Positions 18,520 to 28,705 are shown, counted from the stretch's first letter. The stretch: 57,591 bases of DNA from Candidatus Kapaibacterium sp. (GCA_026996895.1 JALWJX010000040.1:1-57591), one strand, 5' to 3'. Notes: generated by a model not told the origin, from the sequence alone. A program made the numbers and translations.

Positions 18520-21500
18520 TTATCGCACAATAAGCAGAGTTGTGACTGCTTCCCGCGCCGGCGAACGGAACCGCAGAAAGTAAGTTCCAGAACTCAATAT
18601 CGGCGGCAACTGGATCTGGAGCTGCGCTGCTCTTCCCGGTTCTGCTTCTGGAATATCCTCAGCGGCAAATCGCTGTTCAAACACTACTTCGCCGCGCGGC
18701 GTAACCACCTGGAACACACTGGCGGCTTTCTCCACAGCGTAAATCGTTACCCTGACAGCCTGTGCACTGCTGGGATTAGGCGACACATTGATTCCAAACA
18801 GATCTTTGAAATCCAGCAGCCGCTTACCGCCCTGAGTACAAATGTTGGTCAGGAGCATCTCGCCGTTGCGTGGCTGCACCAGCACTGCTGGATCGCCCCA
18901 TTGATAGGCTGTAAAGAGCATTTGTACTGAATCCGCCGGTCCCAGAAGAATATCTCCTACAAGCTCGCACACCACAAGAGAGTCGCTGTCGAGAGCCTCA
19001 AAAGTTTTGGTGATGGTCGCCTCTGCCTGCCCATCCGGTTGAACTTCAAAATTCTGGACGGTTGCACCCACAACATTCTGCAAATGGAACAACCGCGCAT
19101 CCCACCGAACAGTAGCGGTAAAGGTTACCGGTGCCACCATCTGGAAGATGCGCTGATCCTGCTGCGTCGACAGTAATGCCACCGGAATCCGTACTCCCCG
19201 ATCCTTCGGCTCTACCTCAATCCGCTGGGGTAGGGCGATGATGGTATGCGAAGCAACGCCGACACCCGAAATAGAAACTTCCACCGGATCTCCCGAACTG
19301 GGAATGATACGGAGCGTCCCCTGGTAGGGCTGCTCCGCTGTTGGGACAAAGGAAATAGGAATACTCAGCTCTGATTTAGGTGGAAGTGTAAAAGTAGAAG
19401 CGACGGTGGAATCCAGCGCAAATACGCTCTGCGGATTGGCACTCCAGGAGAGTTCGGTGATCGTCACCGCCACTGATCCCGTATTGGCGATGACAATGGA
19501 ATCAACCCTTGAGTGAAAGATAGGCACTTGGCCAAAATCGATGCCGGTCGCCTGCAAACCCGGCGCAATGCCGCGTCCCCGAACCGTAATGTACGCCTCC
19601 AGCACCTGAATCGAGGGTGGAGGATCCTTCAGGGTCGTATAGCCCGTATCCAGGGTTACCCGAATTACTCCTTCATACTGCTGCTCCGCCTGCGGCGTAA
19701 AACGCACCCAGACTGCCTGCTGCTGGTCCGGTGCAACATCCGTTCCCTGCGGATTGCTCAGCAACTGGAACACTCCATCGGGATTCTGTACCCATTCCAT
19801 CTGAAGAATTCGAAGGCTGAGCCTCCCCGTATTGCGCACACACACGGTGTCATCCCTGGAGTCTCCAACCAGTACGACACCGAAATCCCGGTCGCATACC
19901 GCAACGCCAATATTGGGACGCTGTCCAACCGTTCCCTGAAGCGCGATGGAAACAGCAAGATCACAGGGATCGGACGAGCGGACAATCAACGTATCCTCAA
20001 AAGTGCCACTCTGATTGCCATCCAATGCTACCGTAATCCACAATGTGTCACCGGGTTCAACGGTTACCGGTAAAGCTGGACTTACAATGGTAAACGGAGG
20101 CTGCAAACCGGCGAATTCAGAGACTTCCAGAGAAACACCGCCGGTATTTACTACTGCCACTTCTGCCGTAGCGGTATTGCCAAAGTCGACTGTGCCAAAG
20201 TCTACCACCGTTAGCGCCGCCTGCAACTGGGCATCAACCGCATCGCCAACCAGCAGAATACGCTTTTCCACATCACAGGGTGAAAGCCGAATCACGAGCT
20301 CGCCCGTATAGTGTCCGGGCGCCGTTGCGTGGAAGGTAATGGTAAATGGCAAAGAATCACCTGCAGCGATAGTTGTGCCCGGCTGTAATGACGTGGCAAA
20401 CGGCGGAGTGATCGATACGTCGGTAATCGTCCCGGAGATCGCGCCGCCGCTGAGATTGTGCAGATTTACCGTTTCGGTTGCTAAGGTATCCGCACACAAT
20501 ACGAGCGTTTCAAATTCCACCGTATCTGGAGCAACGAACAGCACTCCTTCCTTATTCCCTTCTACCGGTATCGTAATCACACCATTGCACGGTTCGTAGC
20601 TGAGCTGCACAGTTCCCTGAAAATGTCCACTTCCCGATGGAGAAAACCGAATGGTGACTGCCAACTGCTCTCCTGGTGCAACCTGTCCGCTGCCAGACAT
20701 CACCGGCTGGAATGCCGGGTCAGAGCTGGAAATTCCCGTAATGGAGATAGGCGTCTCACCCTGATTTTCAATAAAGATCACCGTATCCCGCGCTTCCTCG
20801 CATCCCAGAATCGTGCCAAAATCAATAGCATCCAGCGATGCCTGCACCGCCACAGATGTTACCGTTCCACGCAATGTCAGTTGCAATTCGGCATCGCAAT
20901 TCGCACTGCGGAAGCCAATGGGAACGTTAGCGGCATACCTGCCTGCCTGCGTCGGCGCATATCGGAATACCAGGGCAATACTGTCATAAGCTGGCACCGT
21001 AACCGGTAACGAAGCCGGTGACACCAGACTGAAAGGTGTCGGCACCGTAATGGATGTGATCTGTAACGGCTCTGATCCAGAATTCCGGAGAATCACAGTA
21101 GTGTCCATCGTCTGCAACTCACATTCCGGCATCGGAGGGAATTCAACAGCGGAATGACTCAATGCAACCGTAATTTCTGTTTTCTCCCCTGACAACTCAA
21201 GAGTGTCGCGAAACTCACAGGGCTCGAATCGCAGATACACCGGTGCCGTATGAGTTCCAACTGTCTGTGGACTATACCGAAAATGGAGCGTCACACTTTG
21301 TCCTGCAGGGATCGAAATGGGCAATGCGGGAGCAGTGTAAGAAAAATGCGGCGATGGAACTTCAACTGCCGTCAACGTTACCGCTGACTGTCCAGAGTTG
21401 GTCACAACGACTGTTGTGTCAGCCGATGGGCTGCATCCACCCAGAGCACCAAAGTCTAATGCATCCACAGAAGTTGTAATCTGTGGCTGAGGGATAACTG

Positions 21501-24489
21501 TGACGGTCACGCTGTGCTCCACACTGCACCCTCTGGCATCGGTCACCGTCACGGTGTATTCGGTCGTTGCCTGTGGAAATGCTTCCGGCTGTGCTACGTT
21601 CGGATCGCTCAATCCAGTTGCCGGCGACCAACTGTAGCTGTACGGGGGTGTCCCGCCCTGCGCCTCCGCCCCGATCTGTACCGTATCCCCCTGACATACT
21701 TCCACATCGCTCAACGTGATCGTCGGCTTCGGATTGACCGTCACTGTCACACTCCCCTGTACCGAACACCCCTTTGCATCCGTCACTGTTACGGTGTATT
21801 CAGTCGTTGCCTGTGGAAATGCTTCCGGCTGTGCCACGTTCGGATCGCTCAATCCAGTTGCTGGCGACCAGCTATAGCTGTACGGCGGCGTCCCGCCCTG
21901 CGCTTCTGCTCCGATCCGTACCGTATCCCCCTGACAAATTTCCGCATTGCTCAATGTGATCGTCGGCTTCGGATTGACCGTCACCGTTACGGTCGCCTGC
22001 GTCGAACACCCTGCAGCATCGGTTACTGTCACTGTGTATACTGTCGTACTTTGCGGAAACGCCTCCGGCTGTGCCACGTTCGGATCGCTCAATCCAGTTG
22101 CTGGCGACCAGCTATAGCTGTACGGCGATGTCCCTCCGGACACGGTGACTCCGATTTGCACCGTGTCTCCCTGACAAATAGTCTGGTCGCTGGTGGTCAA
22201 CTGCATCGGCGGCGATACCGTGATGGTGATGGACGTACTGCCAGAGCAGCCGTCAGGCGTGGTGACAGTGACGGTATAGGTAATCGTCGATGGTGGCGTT
22301 GCCGTGGGATTGGGAACACTGGTACTACTGAGTCCCGTCGCCGGTGACCACGAATAGCTGGCACCAGAGGGTTGCGGCTGAACTTCCAGTTGCACGCTTT
22401 CACCAGCACAGATTTCCTGATCCGAAGCAGAAATGGTAAAGGATGCGCCAATCCCCAACTTGACAACAAAAGCGTCTTCCTCTCCGTTGAAGCTTTGATC
22501 GTAGGCACCGCTGGTGGTGGGGAAGTTCGATGAATATGTATAACCAGTTACGTACACGGCGCACCCGCTGGCAACAATTGATTTGCCCTCGTCATCCTGC
22601 GATCCTCCCAGAAATGTCGAATATGGCAACGCACTGCCATTGATGGTTAACTGAGCAATAAACACATCCTCACTCCCATTATGGGTTTGATCGTACGCAT
22701 TGGAGCTCGTAGGGAAGTTGGACGATGACGTTTTCCCCGTCAGATACACATACGAATCGGTGGTAAAACAATCCTCGGCAACTTCTTCGCTGCTCCCGCC
22801 AATGAATGTCCCCCACATTAACTGAGACGCTGAGTGATTGAGTCGAGCAACAGCCACATCTTTGTCCCCGTTGAAGCTCTGGTCATACGCCCCGCTGGTC
22901 GTTGGAAAATTGGAAGACTCGGTGCTACCTGCAACAATGATGGAGTTAGAGGGACCGGGTGCAATCGCATACGCCTCATCGCTACTGCTCCCGCCTACGA
23001 AGGTCGAGAAACTGAGCTGCGAACCGTTGCTATTGAGTGCTGTGACAAACCAGTCTTTGCTACCGTTGTGACTTTGATCATAGGCACCATTGGTTGTAGG
23101 AAAATCCGTGGATTTGGTATACCCGCAGACAATTGCCATTCCATTGCCTCGCAGCATTACATCGTGCGCCTCATCGTCGTCGTCTCCTCCCAGGAAAGTG
23201 CTGTATACCAAATTACTGCCGGCTGGATTGAGTCGCAGCACAAACGCATCTTCTTCCCCGTTATGATCCGTATCGTACGCCCCATTGGTCGTTGGGAAAT
23301 TGGAAGATTCAGTATAACCACACGCCACCGCTCGCCCGTTGTTGTCCACCGCAACGCCGGTACCGTAATCATTCTCGCTTCCTCCTACGTACGTGGCATA
23401 AAGCAAGGCACTGCCACTGCTATTCAGCTTTACCACAAACGCATCTTCTTCCCCATTGTGTGTCTGATCGTATGCACCGCTGGTCGTCGGAAAATCCGAA
23501 GACTCTGTGCTGCCCACCAGGTACAAATTGCCGCTGTTGTCCTGGGTCATTGCGCCCGGTTCGTCTCCCTCACTTCCACCGATGAACGTGGCAAAAATCA
23601 GACTGCTACCATTAGCATTGAGTTTCAACACAAAAACATCATCGTCACCATTGTGCGTCTGGTCGTATGCACCACTGGTTGTTGGAAAGTCGGCATCCTC
23701 CGTACTACCAGCGACAATAGCATTGCCATTGTTGTCCACCAAAATCGCTTTACCCTCATCAGAGGAATCCGTGCCAACAAAGGTGCTGTACACCAGTGGA
23801 TCTATCACAACGGGCGCATCTGATAGTGGCTGTGCCAGCGCAAATCGAAATCCATCCGGACGCTGTAGAAACTGCCCGTGGATGGGGATCGTGTCATTAG
23901 CCTGCAACTGAAACATTCGCGGCGGAGTGTGTCGAAAAACAGGCATAGATTGATACCGAAGCTCTAAGGTCCCATCTTCGAGCACTACCGCTTGCCACTG
24001 TTCTGGTAGCCGAAAAAGAAGGCGCTTAAGATGCTCTGGATGCTCAGCACGAATCCGGTATTCCAGTGCGCCGCTGGCAACCACCAGTTCGTACTCAACG
24101 CCAGCAGCAACACACCGAAGTCGCCGATAATGGAGGAGATTGCTCACCCACCGATCAGGGTCATTGCCCAAAAAGAAGTTCACCCTGCCCGCCATTGGCT
24201 GCTCCGCAAGGATTGTATCAACGGCTGCTGGAAGTTTCATCTCAAGAGGTGCCGGGGTCGTGTGCCCCCGGTTTCCATCCAGCAAGGCATCTGAGCCGGA
24301 GCGGGCGGGGAAAAACACCCACCGATCTGGAAAAATCCACACCGTATATCCCTCCGTAACCAGAACGTACCGGACAGACGCGTCCCATTGCCCACGGTTC
24401 GGAATAAAGCCAAGATGCTGCCACTGCCCCCACAGCGGAAGGAGCAGGCTGGAAAACAGGAGAAACACCAGGAAGCGATTTTTCATCAA
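18520..24489 (-). CDS. Giant cell-surface repeat protein with type IX secretion sorting domain
   Basis: A 1989-residue secreted protein starting with a signal peptide (MKNRFLVFLLFSSLLLPLWG after the first Met). Residues about 22-240 form an N-terminal domain (HLGFIPNRGQWDASVRYVL) that commonly precedes SBBP beta-propeller repeats. Seven SBBP repeats of about 65 residues follow, each with FPTT(S/N)GAYD and a Glu/Asp-rich N-G-x-x-D turn. Next are four Ig/PKD-like repeats of 80 residues (YSWSPATGLSDPNVAQPEAF, ending V-T-V-T-V), then a long series of ASH-type 'choice-of-anchor D' domains with motifs such as DFGTVDFGNTATAEV. The end (SSGTYFLRFRSPAREAVTTL, then LIVR) is a type IX sorting domain. 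The function is probably adhesion or surface structure. Upstream are the 504-base gap and the protease gene. Confidence 0.88.
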   Translation of the reverse strand: MMKNRFLVFLLFSSLLLPLWGQWQHLGFIPNRGQWDASVRYVLVTEGYTVWIFPDRWVFFPARSGSDALLDGNRGHTTPAPLEMKLPAAVDTILAEQPMAGRVNFFLGNDPDRWVSNLLHYRRLRCVAAGVEYELVVASGALEYRIRAEHPEHLKRLLFRLPEQWQAVVLEDGTLELRYQSMPVFRHTPPRMFQLQANDTIPIHGQFLQRPDGFRFALAQPLSDAPVVIDPLVYSTFVGTDSSDEGKAILVDNNGNAIVAGSTEDADFPTTSGAYDQTHNGDDDVFVLKLNANGSSLIFATFIGGSEGDEPGAMTQDNSGNLYLVGSTESSDFPTTSGAYDQTHNGEEDAFVVKLNSSGSALLYATYVGGSENDYGTGVAVDNNGRAVACGYTESSNFPTTNGAYDTDHNGEEDAFVLRLNPAGSNLVYSTFLGGDDDDEAHDVMLRGNGMAIVCGYTKSTDFPTTNGAYDQSHNGSKDWFVTALNSNGSQLSFSTFVGGSSSDEAYAIAPGPSNSIIVAGSTESSNFPTTSGAYDQSFNGDKDVAVARLNHSASQLMWGTFIGGSSEEVAEDCFTTDSYVYLTGKTSSSNFPTSSNAYDQTHNGSEDVFIAQLTINGSALPYSTFLGGSQDDEGKSIVASGCAVYVTGYTYSSNFPTTSGAYDQSFNGEEDAFVVKLGIGASFTISASDQEICAGESVQLEVQPQPSGASYSWSPATGLSSTSVPNPTATPPSTITYTVTVTTPDGCSGSTSITITVSPPMQLTTSDQTICQGDTVQIGVTVSGGTSPYSYSWSPATGLSDPNVAQPEAFPQSTTVYTVTVTDAAGCSTQATVTVTVNPKPTITLSNAEICQGDTVRIGAEAQGGTPPYSYSWSPATGLSDPNVAQPEAFPQATTEYTVTVTDAKGCSVQGSVTVTVNPKPTITLSDVEVCQGDTVQIGAEAQGGTPPYSYSWSPATGLSDPNVAQPEAFPQATTEYTVTVTDARGCSVEHSVTVTVIPQPQITTSVDALDFGALGGCSPSADTTVVVTNSGQSAVTLTAVEVPSPHFSYTAPALPISIPAGQSVTLHFRYSPQTVGTHTAPVYLRFEPCEFRDTLELSGEKTEITVALSHSAVEFPPMPECELQTMDTTVILRNSGSEPLQITSITVPTPFSLVSPASLPVTVPAYDSIALVFRYAPTQAGRYAANVPIGFRSANCDAELQLTLRGTVTSVAVQASLDAIDFGTILGCEEARDTVIFIENQGETPISITGISSSDPAFQPVMSGSGQVAPGEQLAVTIRFSPSGSGHFQGTVQLSYEPCNGVITIPVEGNKEGVLFVAPDTVEFETLVLCADTLATETVNLHNLSGGAISGTITDVSITPPFATSLQPGTTIAAGDSLPFTITFHATAPGHYTGELVIRLSPCDVEKRILLVGDAVDAQLQAALTVVDFGTVDFGNTATAEVAVVNTGGVSLEVSEFAGLQPPFTIVSPALPVTVEPGDTLWITVALDGNQSGTFEDTLIVRSSDPCDLAVSIALQGTVGQRPNIGVAVCDRDFGVVLVGDSRDDTVCVRNTGRLSLRILQMEWVQNPDGVFQLLSNPQGTDVAPDQQQAVWVRFTPQAEQQYEGVIRVTLDTGYTTLKDPPPSIQVLEAYITVRGRGIAPGLQATGIDFGQVPIFHSRVDSIVIANTGSVAVTITELSWSANPQSVFALDSTVASTFTLPPKSELSIPISFVPTAEQPYQGTLRIIPSSGDPVEVSISGVGVASHTIIALPQRIEVEPKDRGVRIPVALLSTQQDQRIFQMVAPVTFTATVRWDARLFHLQNVVGATVQNFEVQPDGQAEATITKTFEALDSDSLVVCELVGDILLGPADSVQMLFTAYQWGDPAVLVQPRNGEMLLTNICTQGGKRLLDFKDLFGINVSPNPSSAQAVRVTIYAVEKAASVFQVVTPRGEVVFEQRFAAEDIPEAEPGRAAQLQIQLPPILSSGTYFLRFRSPAREAVTTLLIVR
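21481..22440 (-). repeat. Tandem 240-bp coding repeats (four units)
   Basis: Units begin at 21481, 21721, 21961 and 22201, an exact 240-base period that encodes the 80-residue Ig/PKD-like domains. The units at 21481 and 21721 are nearly identical at the DNA level across most of their length, the third is close and the fourth (22201) is clearly diverged. This gradient suggests recent duplication of the inner units. Confidence 0.85.
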
Positions 24490-24993
24490 TCTATCCCTTT
24501 GTTTGTTAAACTCTCACAACCACCGAACAACAATTGCCTGCGAAATCCCCGAAAAATGCTGCTACAAGATGACGTTGTTGCATCGTTCCCATCTTCCCTT
24601 CTTCATTTCCTCAATCTGAGAGCAATAACCCACAGCGGCAAAAAACGTTTCCGGATTCCGGAGATCGAACTCCGATAGACAGAGCGCCGGGATCATAAAG
24701 CGCCCTTCAGATCGAAAAGGAGGAGTGCGACGGGCGGGTCCATCGGTTGCGGTTTTCCCTCATAAAGCACCCTTCAGATCAAAAAGAGGTCCGGTGCTCA
24801 GCGCATCCCGACTGTCTGCGGAAGAAATGACAACAGTCTCACCAGTGATTTTCCCTGCGTCCCACTCCATTTTTGTCCCCTAATGCCCCAGTAGCAGGAA
24901 TGTCCTACCTTTGTGCCGCTGAGGAGGGAACAGTCCCCTCACTATCGACTGATTTTGCTAAACCCCGATGGGCGGATTGCCGCAAGGTCTTTG
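24490..24993. other. 504-base intergenic region with a direct-repeat pair
   Basis: Lies between two minus-strand genes for type IX-secreted proteins. Short ORFs exist on both strands but none shows a family motif or a supporting start site. It contains the repeat pair at 24693-24789 and a TACCTTTG element on the plus strand at 24906, which has no downstream plus-strand gene and is probably chance. No T-tract terminator was seen. Confidence 0.5.
24693..24789. repeat. Direct repeat pair, 30 bp, period 67
   Basis: Bases 24693-24722 and 24760-24789 agree at 26 of 30 positions (TCATAAAGC[G/A]CCCTTCAGATC as the core). The 37 bases between them are unrelated to each other or to the repeats. A fragment of the core (AGATCGAA) occurs again at 24662. 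Confidence 0.75.
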
Positions 24994-27900
24994 CTATGGT
25001 CCTATTTTCACCAGCCGGCTCTGCGTCCCATTGGCGGTTACGACCGATACAAGATACGTCCCGGCTGACAAAGTATGCGGTAACGGGATCGCTACCGTTT
25101 GCACCCCGCTGATGCCAGCAGAAATGTGATGTTTCGCTACCGTGCGTCCCAGGAGATCCGCGATAACGATGGTGGCATCTCCCGGCGTCGACAGGTGCAC
25201 TCCAATCTGGAGCTGGCGACCGTGCTGGTGCACATAGAGAATCTCAACAGTCGCCGGGGACACACTCATTGCTCCGGACCGTACCGAGGTAGCAGGACGC
25301 GACCCCTGACGGAACATTATGCTGACCGATGCCCCACCCAGCACGCCCTGCACATTGCCGGCTGGCGTAATTTTATCGGCTCCAACAGGAACAACCGCAA
25401 AGACGTAGTCGTCATTGATATCCAGCGTTGTAAATCCAATCGCTCGATCATCGGGTGAATAATCAGGAAATCCCAGGACCGGTACATTCTGGACCAGCAG
25501 GTTCACCTGTTGTGTTTCCAGGTTGGCAGCAGCGATATAAAAATTCTGGTTGACCATATCCACCAGTTCAAACGTGATGATGTACGGCGAATTGCTGGCA
25601 TACGAAGGATTTCCAACGCTGATCGTTTCAGGAAACGGCGGCAATGCCCGCTGCACAATGCCGCTCCCAAACGTCTGCTGCGCAGGATTCCACGCATCCA
25701 GTATCCCGATATCCCAATACTCGACTGTATCTCCCCACTCCGTAACCATCGCATTCAGCATATCGAAGAGCACAAATCGCCCATCATAACTCCACTGAAT
25801 CGCATCGGGATAGAGCGCTGTTGACGGCTGAGCACCGGCGTAATCCGGAGTATAAATCTGGAACTGCTTCACCGGTGCCGGATCCTGCGTTAAATCCGCA
25901 ATATAGATGTAAGGCTCTGCATAAATGCTGGTCGCAGCCAGGCGTTGTCCATCTGCAGAAATTGCAACGCTGCCCCAAACAGGGTCGCTGCTTAAAATCG
26001 CTTCCTGCAAATTATTCGGATCAAGACTGACAGCGTGCAGGGTTTGATCACCAGCAACAAAGAGCGCAATGGTTCCATCATCCGTCAGCGTAGGCCGCCC
26101 AATCAACCCACTCTGTGAAACAACATACTGCTGGTTCTGAAGATCGGTCAACACCAGCGCTTCAAGATCCGGAGCGTACGCCAGGATCCAATCTTTCCCC
26201 TGTACAGGGGGTAAATCTTTCGGACCGCCGCCACCGCCACCGGAATCGAAAATTTCCACTGCGTCGAACGCCTGCCGTGCCGCCTGCGCTTCCTGCCCGT
26301 TGCCATAAAGATCAATGGCTGCCTGGATCACTGCCCGCCGGAGGTCCACAAACTTCGAGGAGCGGGTCAAATATGTCGTCAGCGCTCGATAGTAGATTTT
26401 CTCTGTTTTTTCTCGCCCAATAGCCGTTGCAATCAGGTAGCAGGCGTGGTTCGGAATCCCGCTGTTAATGTGCACCCCGCCATTATCTCCTTCCGGCGTT
26501 TCCGGTAGCGTGACATATTCGCTCATCTTTGCCGGCTGCCAGTACGGATCCTGTGGGCCACTCCCACCATTGTGGGGATCAGCGAAATTCCGCATAGCAC
26601 CGGACGGAAAGTACTGCGGCTTCACCACATCTTCGCCGACCAGCCAATCATCGCGATCGACCATCACTCCAAACACGTCCGCCATCGATTCATTGATTGC
26701 CCCCGATTGGCTCAGGTAGATCAAATTCGCCGTGTGCTCAATTACTCCGTGCGTCATCTCGTGGGCTGCAACATCCAGGCCGCGTGCCAGCGGATGGAAA
26801 ATCTGCCCCCCATCACCGTACGCCATCACTTTCCCATTCCAGAACGCATTCGCCATCGACTGCCCGTTGTGGGTAACGTGGATGACGCTCAGCATTGTCC
26901 CTCCATTACCATCGATGGAGTTCCGCTGATGGGTGGTGTAGTAATAAGTGTACGTCACTCCCGCATTGTAATGCGCTGAAACAGCAGCAGGATCACTCCA
27001 CGTGTTGTTCGGTGAAACAATGTGATAAATGGTTTCCAGATCCGTGTTGTTCGCATTTAGCGTTAAAATTGCTCCGACAGGATTGTTCGGCAATTGCGAT
27101 CGCTGGGGATCAAACATCGGGCGGGAAGCATCCAGCAAATAATACGTGCCTCCCAGTTGGTACGTATGAATCGTCCGGGTTTGCCCCAGTAAATCCTGTG
27201 CTTGCGCTGTCGCCGGTCCGTCGAAATGGGTATTCCGATAGGCGAAAACAAGTTTCCCCGTGTGAGCAGAGACAAAATACTCCCATCGATCCCAGCCAGC
27301 ATACGCCGTCGCATGCCAGACCAGATGCCACTTCTCAGGATCTTCCCGATCGGGGAACCACTGGAGTCGTACCGTGTCGACCATCAGCGACTGGTTCCCG
27401 GCAACCTGTTTCAGCAATTTTGGCACCTCGCTCTGCGAAATAGCTGGTTGCGCATCCAGTTTCGCCGCAGGCGTTGGATGGATCCGCGCTGTCAGCGCAT
27501 ACACACGACCACCCGCATCAAAGTGCAGAATGAGTTCACTGCCCCATACCGGAATTCCCTGATAGTGCTGCTCAGCTCGAATATGGGTCGTTTCCAGCGC
27601 ATCGCGCCAATAACGGAAAATGTGGAATTCTTTCTCTGGTTGCCGAATCCCCAGCACCGGTGCTAAAAACTGCAGCGATCGATAAAAAGCAACGGCATAT
27701 TCTGCTGGAGAGGTGAGTGAAAACTGAAAGGGTACAATCTGCGTACCAGCAATCCAGTACGGAACTCGCTGCAAAGGGTCATACCACAACGATATGCGGC
27801 GCTGCAAAGAAGCTAACTGCATAATGCCCCGACGCTGCAATGGCGTTAACAACGTGGAAAGCGTCCCGTGCAATCGAACCGGTGCATTATCAAAGGAGGC

Positions 27901-28029
27901 GATCGATATATGCTGCAATGCCGGTCGTTGCTGCGCCGACTGTTTCCGCTGGTGCGACTTTCCCCAGCCGATACCGAAGCTGAGCAACCCAATCATCAGA
28001 CCCACTGCAAAACGTCGCTGCCACCGCAT
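24994..28029 (-). CDS. Secreted M4 (thermolysin-family) metalloprotease with beta-propeller and type IX sorting domain
   Basis: A 1011-residue secreted protease. Signal peptide at residues 1-24; FTP/PepSY-like propeptide about 75-260; catalytic M4 domain about 275-600 with the zinc motif HEMTH at 423-427, the third ligand Glu447 in NESMADVFG and the catalytic His520 in GGVHINSGIPNHA. A Gly/Pro linker (DSGGGGGGPKDLPP) leads to a region of about 615-900 with WD40/TolB-like repeats (e.g. VAISADGQRLAATS), and the last 85 residues form a type IX sorting domain (PLPHTLSAGTYLVSVV ... LVKIGP). All catalytic residues look intact, so an active extracellular protease is expected. The small lipoprotein gene lies 33 bases upstream and may be co-transcribed. 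Confidence 0.92.
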   Translation of the reverse strand: MRWQRRFAVGLMIGLLSFGIGWGKSHQRKQSAQQRPALQHISIASFDNAPVRLHGTLSTLLTPLQRRGIMQLASLQRRISLWYDPLQRVPYWIAGTQIVPFQFSLTSPAEYAVAFYRSLQFLAPVLGIRQPEKEFHIFRYWRDALETTHIRAEQHYQGIPVWGSELILHFDAGGRVYALTARIHPTPAAKLDAQPAISQSEVPKLLKQVAGNQSLMVDTVRLQWFPDREDPEKWHLVWHATAYAGWDRWEYFVSAHTGKLVFAYRNTHFDGPATAQAQDLLGQTRTIHTYQLGGTYYLLDASRPMFDPQRSQLPNNPVGAILTLNANNTDLETIYHIVSPNNTWSDPAAVSAHYNAGVTYTYYYTTHQRNSIDGNGGTMLSVIHVTHNGQSMANAFWNGKVMAYGDGGQIFHPLARGLDVAAHEMTHGVIEHTANLIYLSQSGAINESMADVFGVMVDRDDWLVGEDVVKPQYFPSGAMRNFADPHNGGSGPQDPYWQPAKMSEYVTLPETPEGDNGGVHINSGIPNHACYLIATAIGREKTEKIYYRALTTYLTRSSKFVDLRRAVIQAAIDLYGNGQEAQAARQAFDAVEIFDSGGGGGGPKDLPPVQGKDWILAYAPDLEALVLTDLQNQQYVVSQSGLIGRPTLTDDGTIALFVAGDQTLHAVSLDPNNLQEAILSSDPVWGSVAISADGQRLAATSIYAEPYIYIADLTQDPAPVKQFQIYTPDYAGAQPSTALYPDAIQWSYDGRFVLFDMLNAMVTEWGDTVEYWDIGILDAWNPAQQTFGSGIVQRALPPFPETISVGNPSYASNSPYIITFELVDMVNQNFYIAAANLETQQVNLLVQNVPVLGFPDYSPDDRAIGFTTLDINDDYVFAVVPVGADKITPAGNVQGVLGGASVSIMFRQGSRPATSVRSGAMSVSPATVEILYVHQHGRQLQIGVHLSTPGDATIVIADLLGRTVAKHHISAGISGVQTVAIPLPHTLSAGTYLVSVVTANGTQSRLVKIGP

Positions 28030-28062
28030 TTTCCAGCCTCCTTCTGTTGTTCAACACTTTCT

Positions 28063-28500
28063 TTATTGACCACTCTGCTGCTGTTGCTGTGCAAAGTTTC
28101 TGATATCCTGATAGAACTGCCAGACCGCTGCTGGAATTTGCTGCGGATCCGTCCATTGTATCCGGAGCGTATCCCCAGCCTTCCGGTACTGCAACCAATA
28201 CTGATAGTTGCCAGTTTCTCGAATCCGGAGCCCCTGCAGATGCAATGAATCCGCCCGCTGGAACCATTGAGCAACGTGTTCCCTGGGAATATGCGTCACC
28301 GTATCGATGGTGCGATGCAACCGCTGCTGCTGCCAATGGAGCAAGACCCCGGTCCCCCACAGTTGATACCCTGTGTAGATGCCCATTACACCGCCACCTT
28401 CGCCGATTTCCAGAAAAGCATCAGGAGAGGGTTGTGAGGTTACATCCGAGGATCGGCAACTCAAGAGAAGCAGGAGAGCAGCACTCAACATCCACCGCAT
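28063..28500 (-). CDS. Small hypothetical lipoprotein next to the M4 protease
   Basis: A 145-residue protein starting MRWMLSAALLLLLSCRSSD, with a hydrophobic core and a lipobox-like LLLSC, so Cys15 is the likely lipidated residue. The body contains IGEGGGVMGIYTGYQLWGTG, a compact Gly-rich beta region, then a Gln/Arg-rich helix and a Gln-rich tail. I do not recognise the family. Its position 33 bases before the secreted metalloprotease, in the same direction, makes an accessory or inhibitory role possible; this is inference from location only. Confidence 0.55.
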   Translation of the reverse strand: MRWMLSAALLLLLSCRSSDVTSQPSPDAFLEIGEGGGVMGIYTGYQLWGTGVLLHWQQQRLHRTIDTVTHIPREHVAQWFQRADSLHLQGLRIRETGNYQYWLQYRKAGDTLRIQWTDPQQIPAAVWQFYQDIRNFAQQQQQSGQ

Positions 28501-28575
28501 TGTTCCAGCCGGAGCCTGTCCGTCAAATTTCAGAAGAAAAGACGTTTAGCCTTGCGCGCTTAGTGATAGCCAGGT

Positions 28576-28670
28576 AAGCAACGCCGTATCTAAGCAGAAT
28601 GCGGCACCGCCAAATCTTGTCGTATCTCACGCTGTTCCTCCAAGCAACGCTGTATCTCAGCAGGATGCTG
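28576..28670. repeat. Direct repeat pair, 29 bp, period 66
   Basis: Bases 28576-28604 and 28642-28670 match at 25 of 29 positions (core AAGCAACGC[C/T]GTATCT). The pair lies in the 249-base gap between the divergent lipoprotein and adenine deaminase genes. On the minus strand the two copies translate to the repeated peptide ILLRY(S/G)VA within a spurious ORF. Confidence 0.7.
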
Positions 28671-28705
28671 GATTCTCTCCTGCCACCTTTCCGGTAGGGT
28701 TTCAG

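Noticed and set aside
22834-23823. 329-codon plus-strand ORF
   Set aside because: Antisense to the seven SBBP repeats; its length follows from repeated codon bias, and it has no family motif.
24906-24913. Plus-strand TACCTTTG as a promoter
   Set aside because: No plus-strand gene follows it and no -33 box is present.
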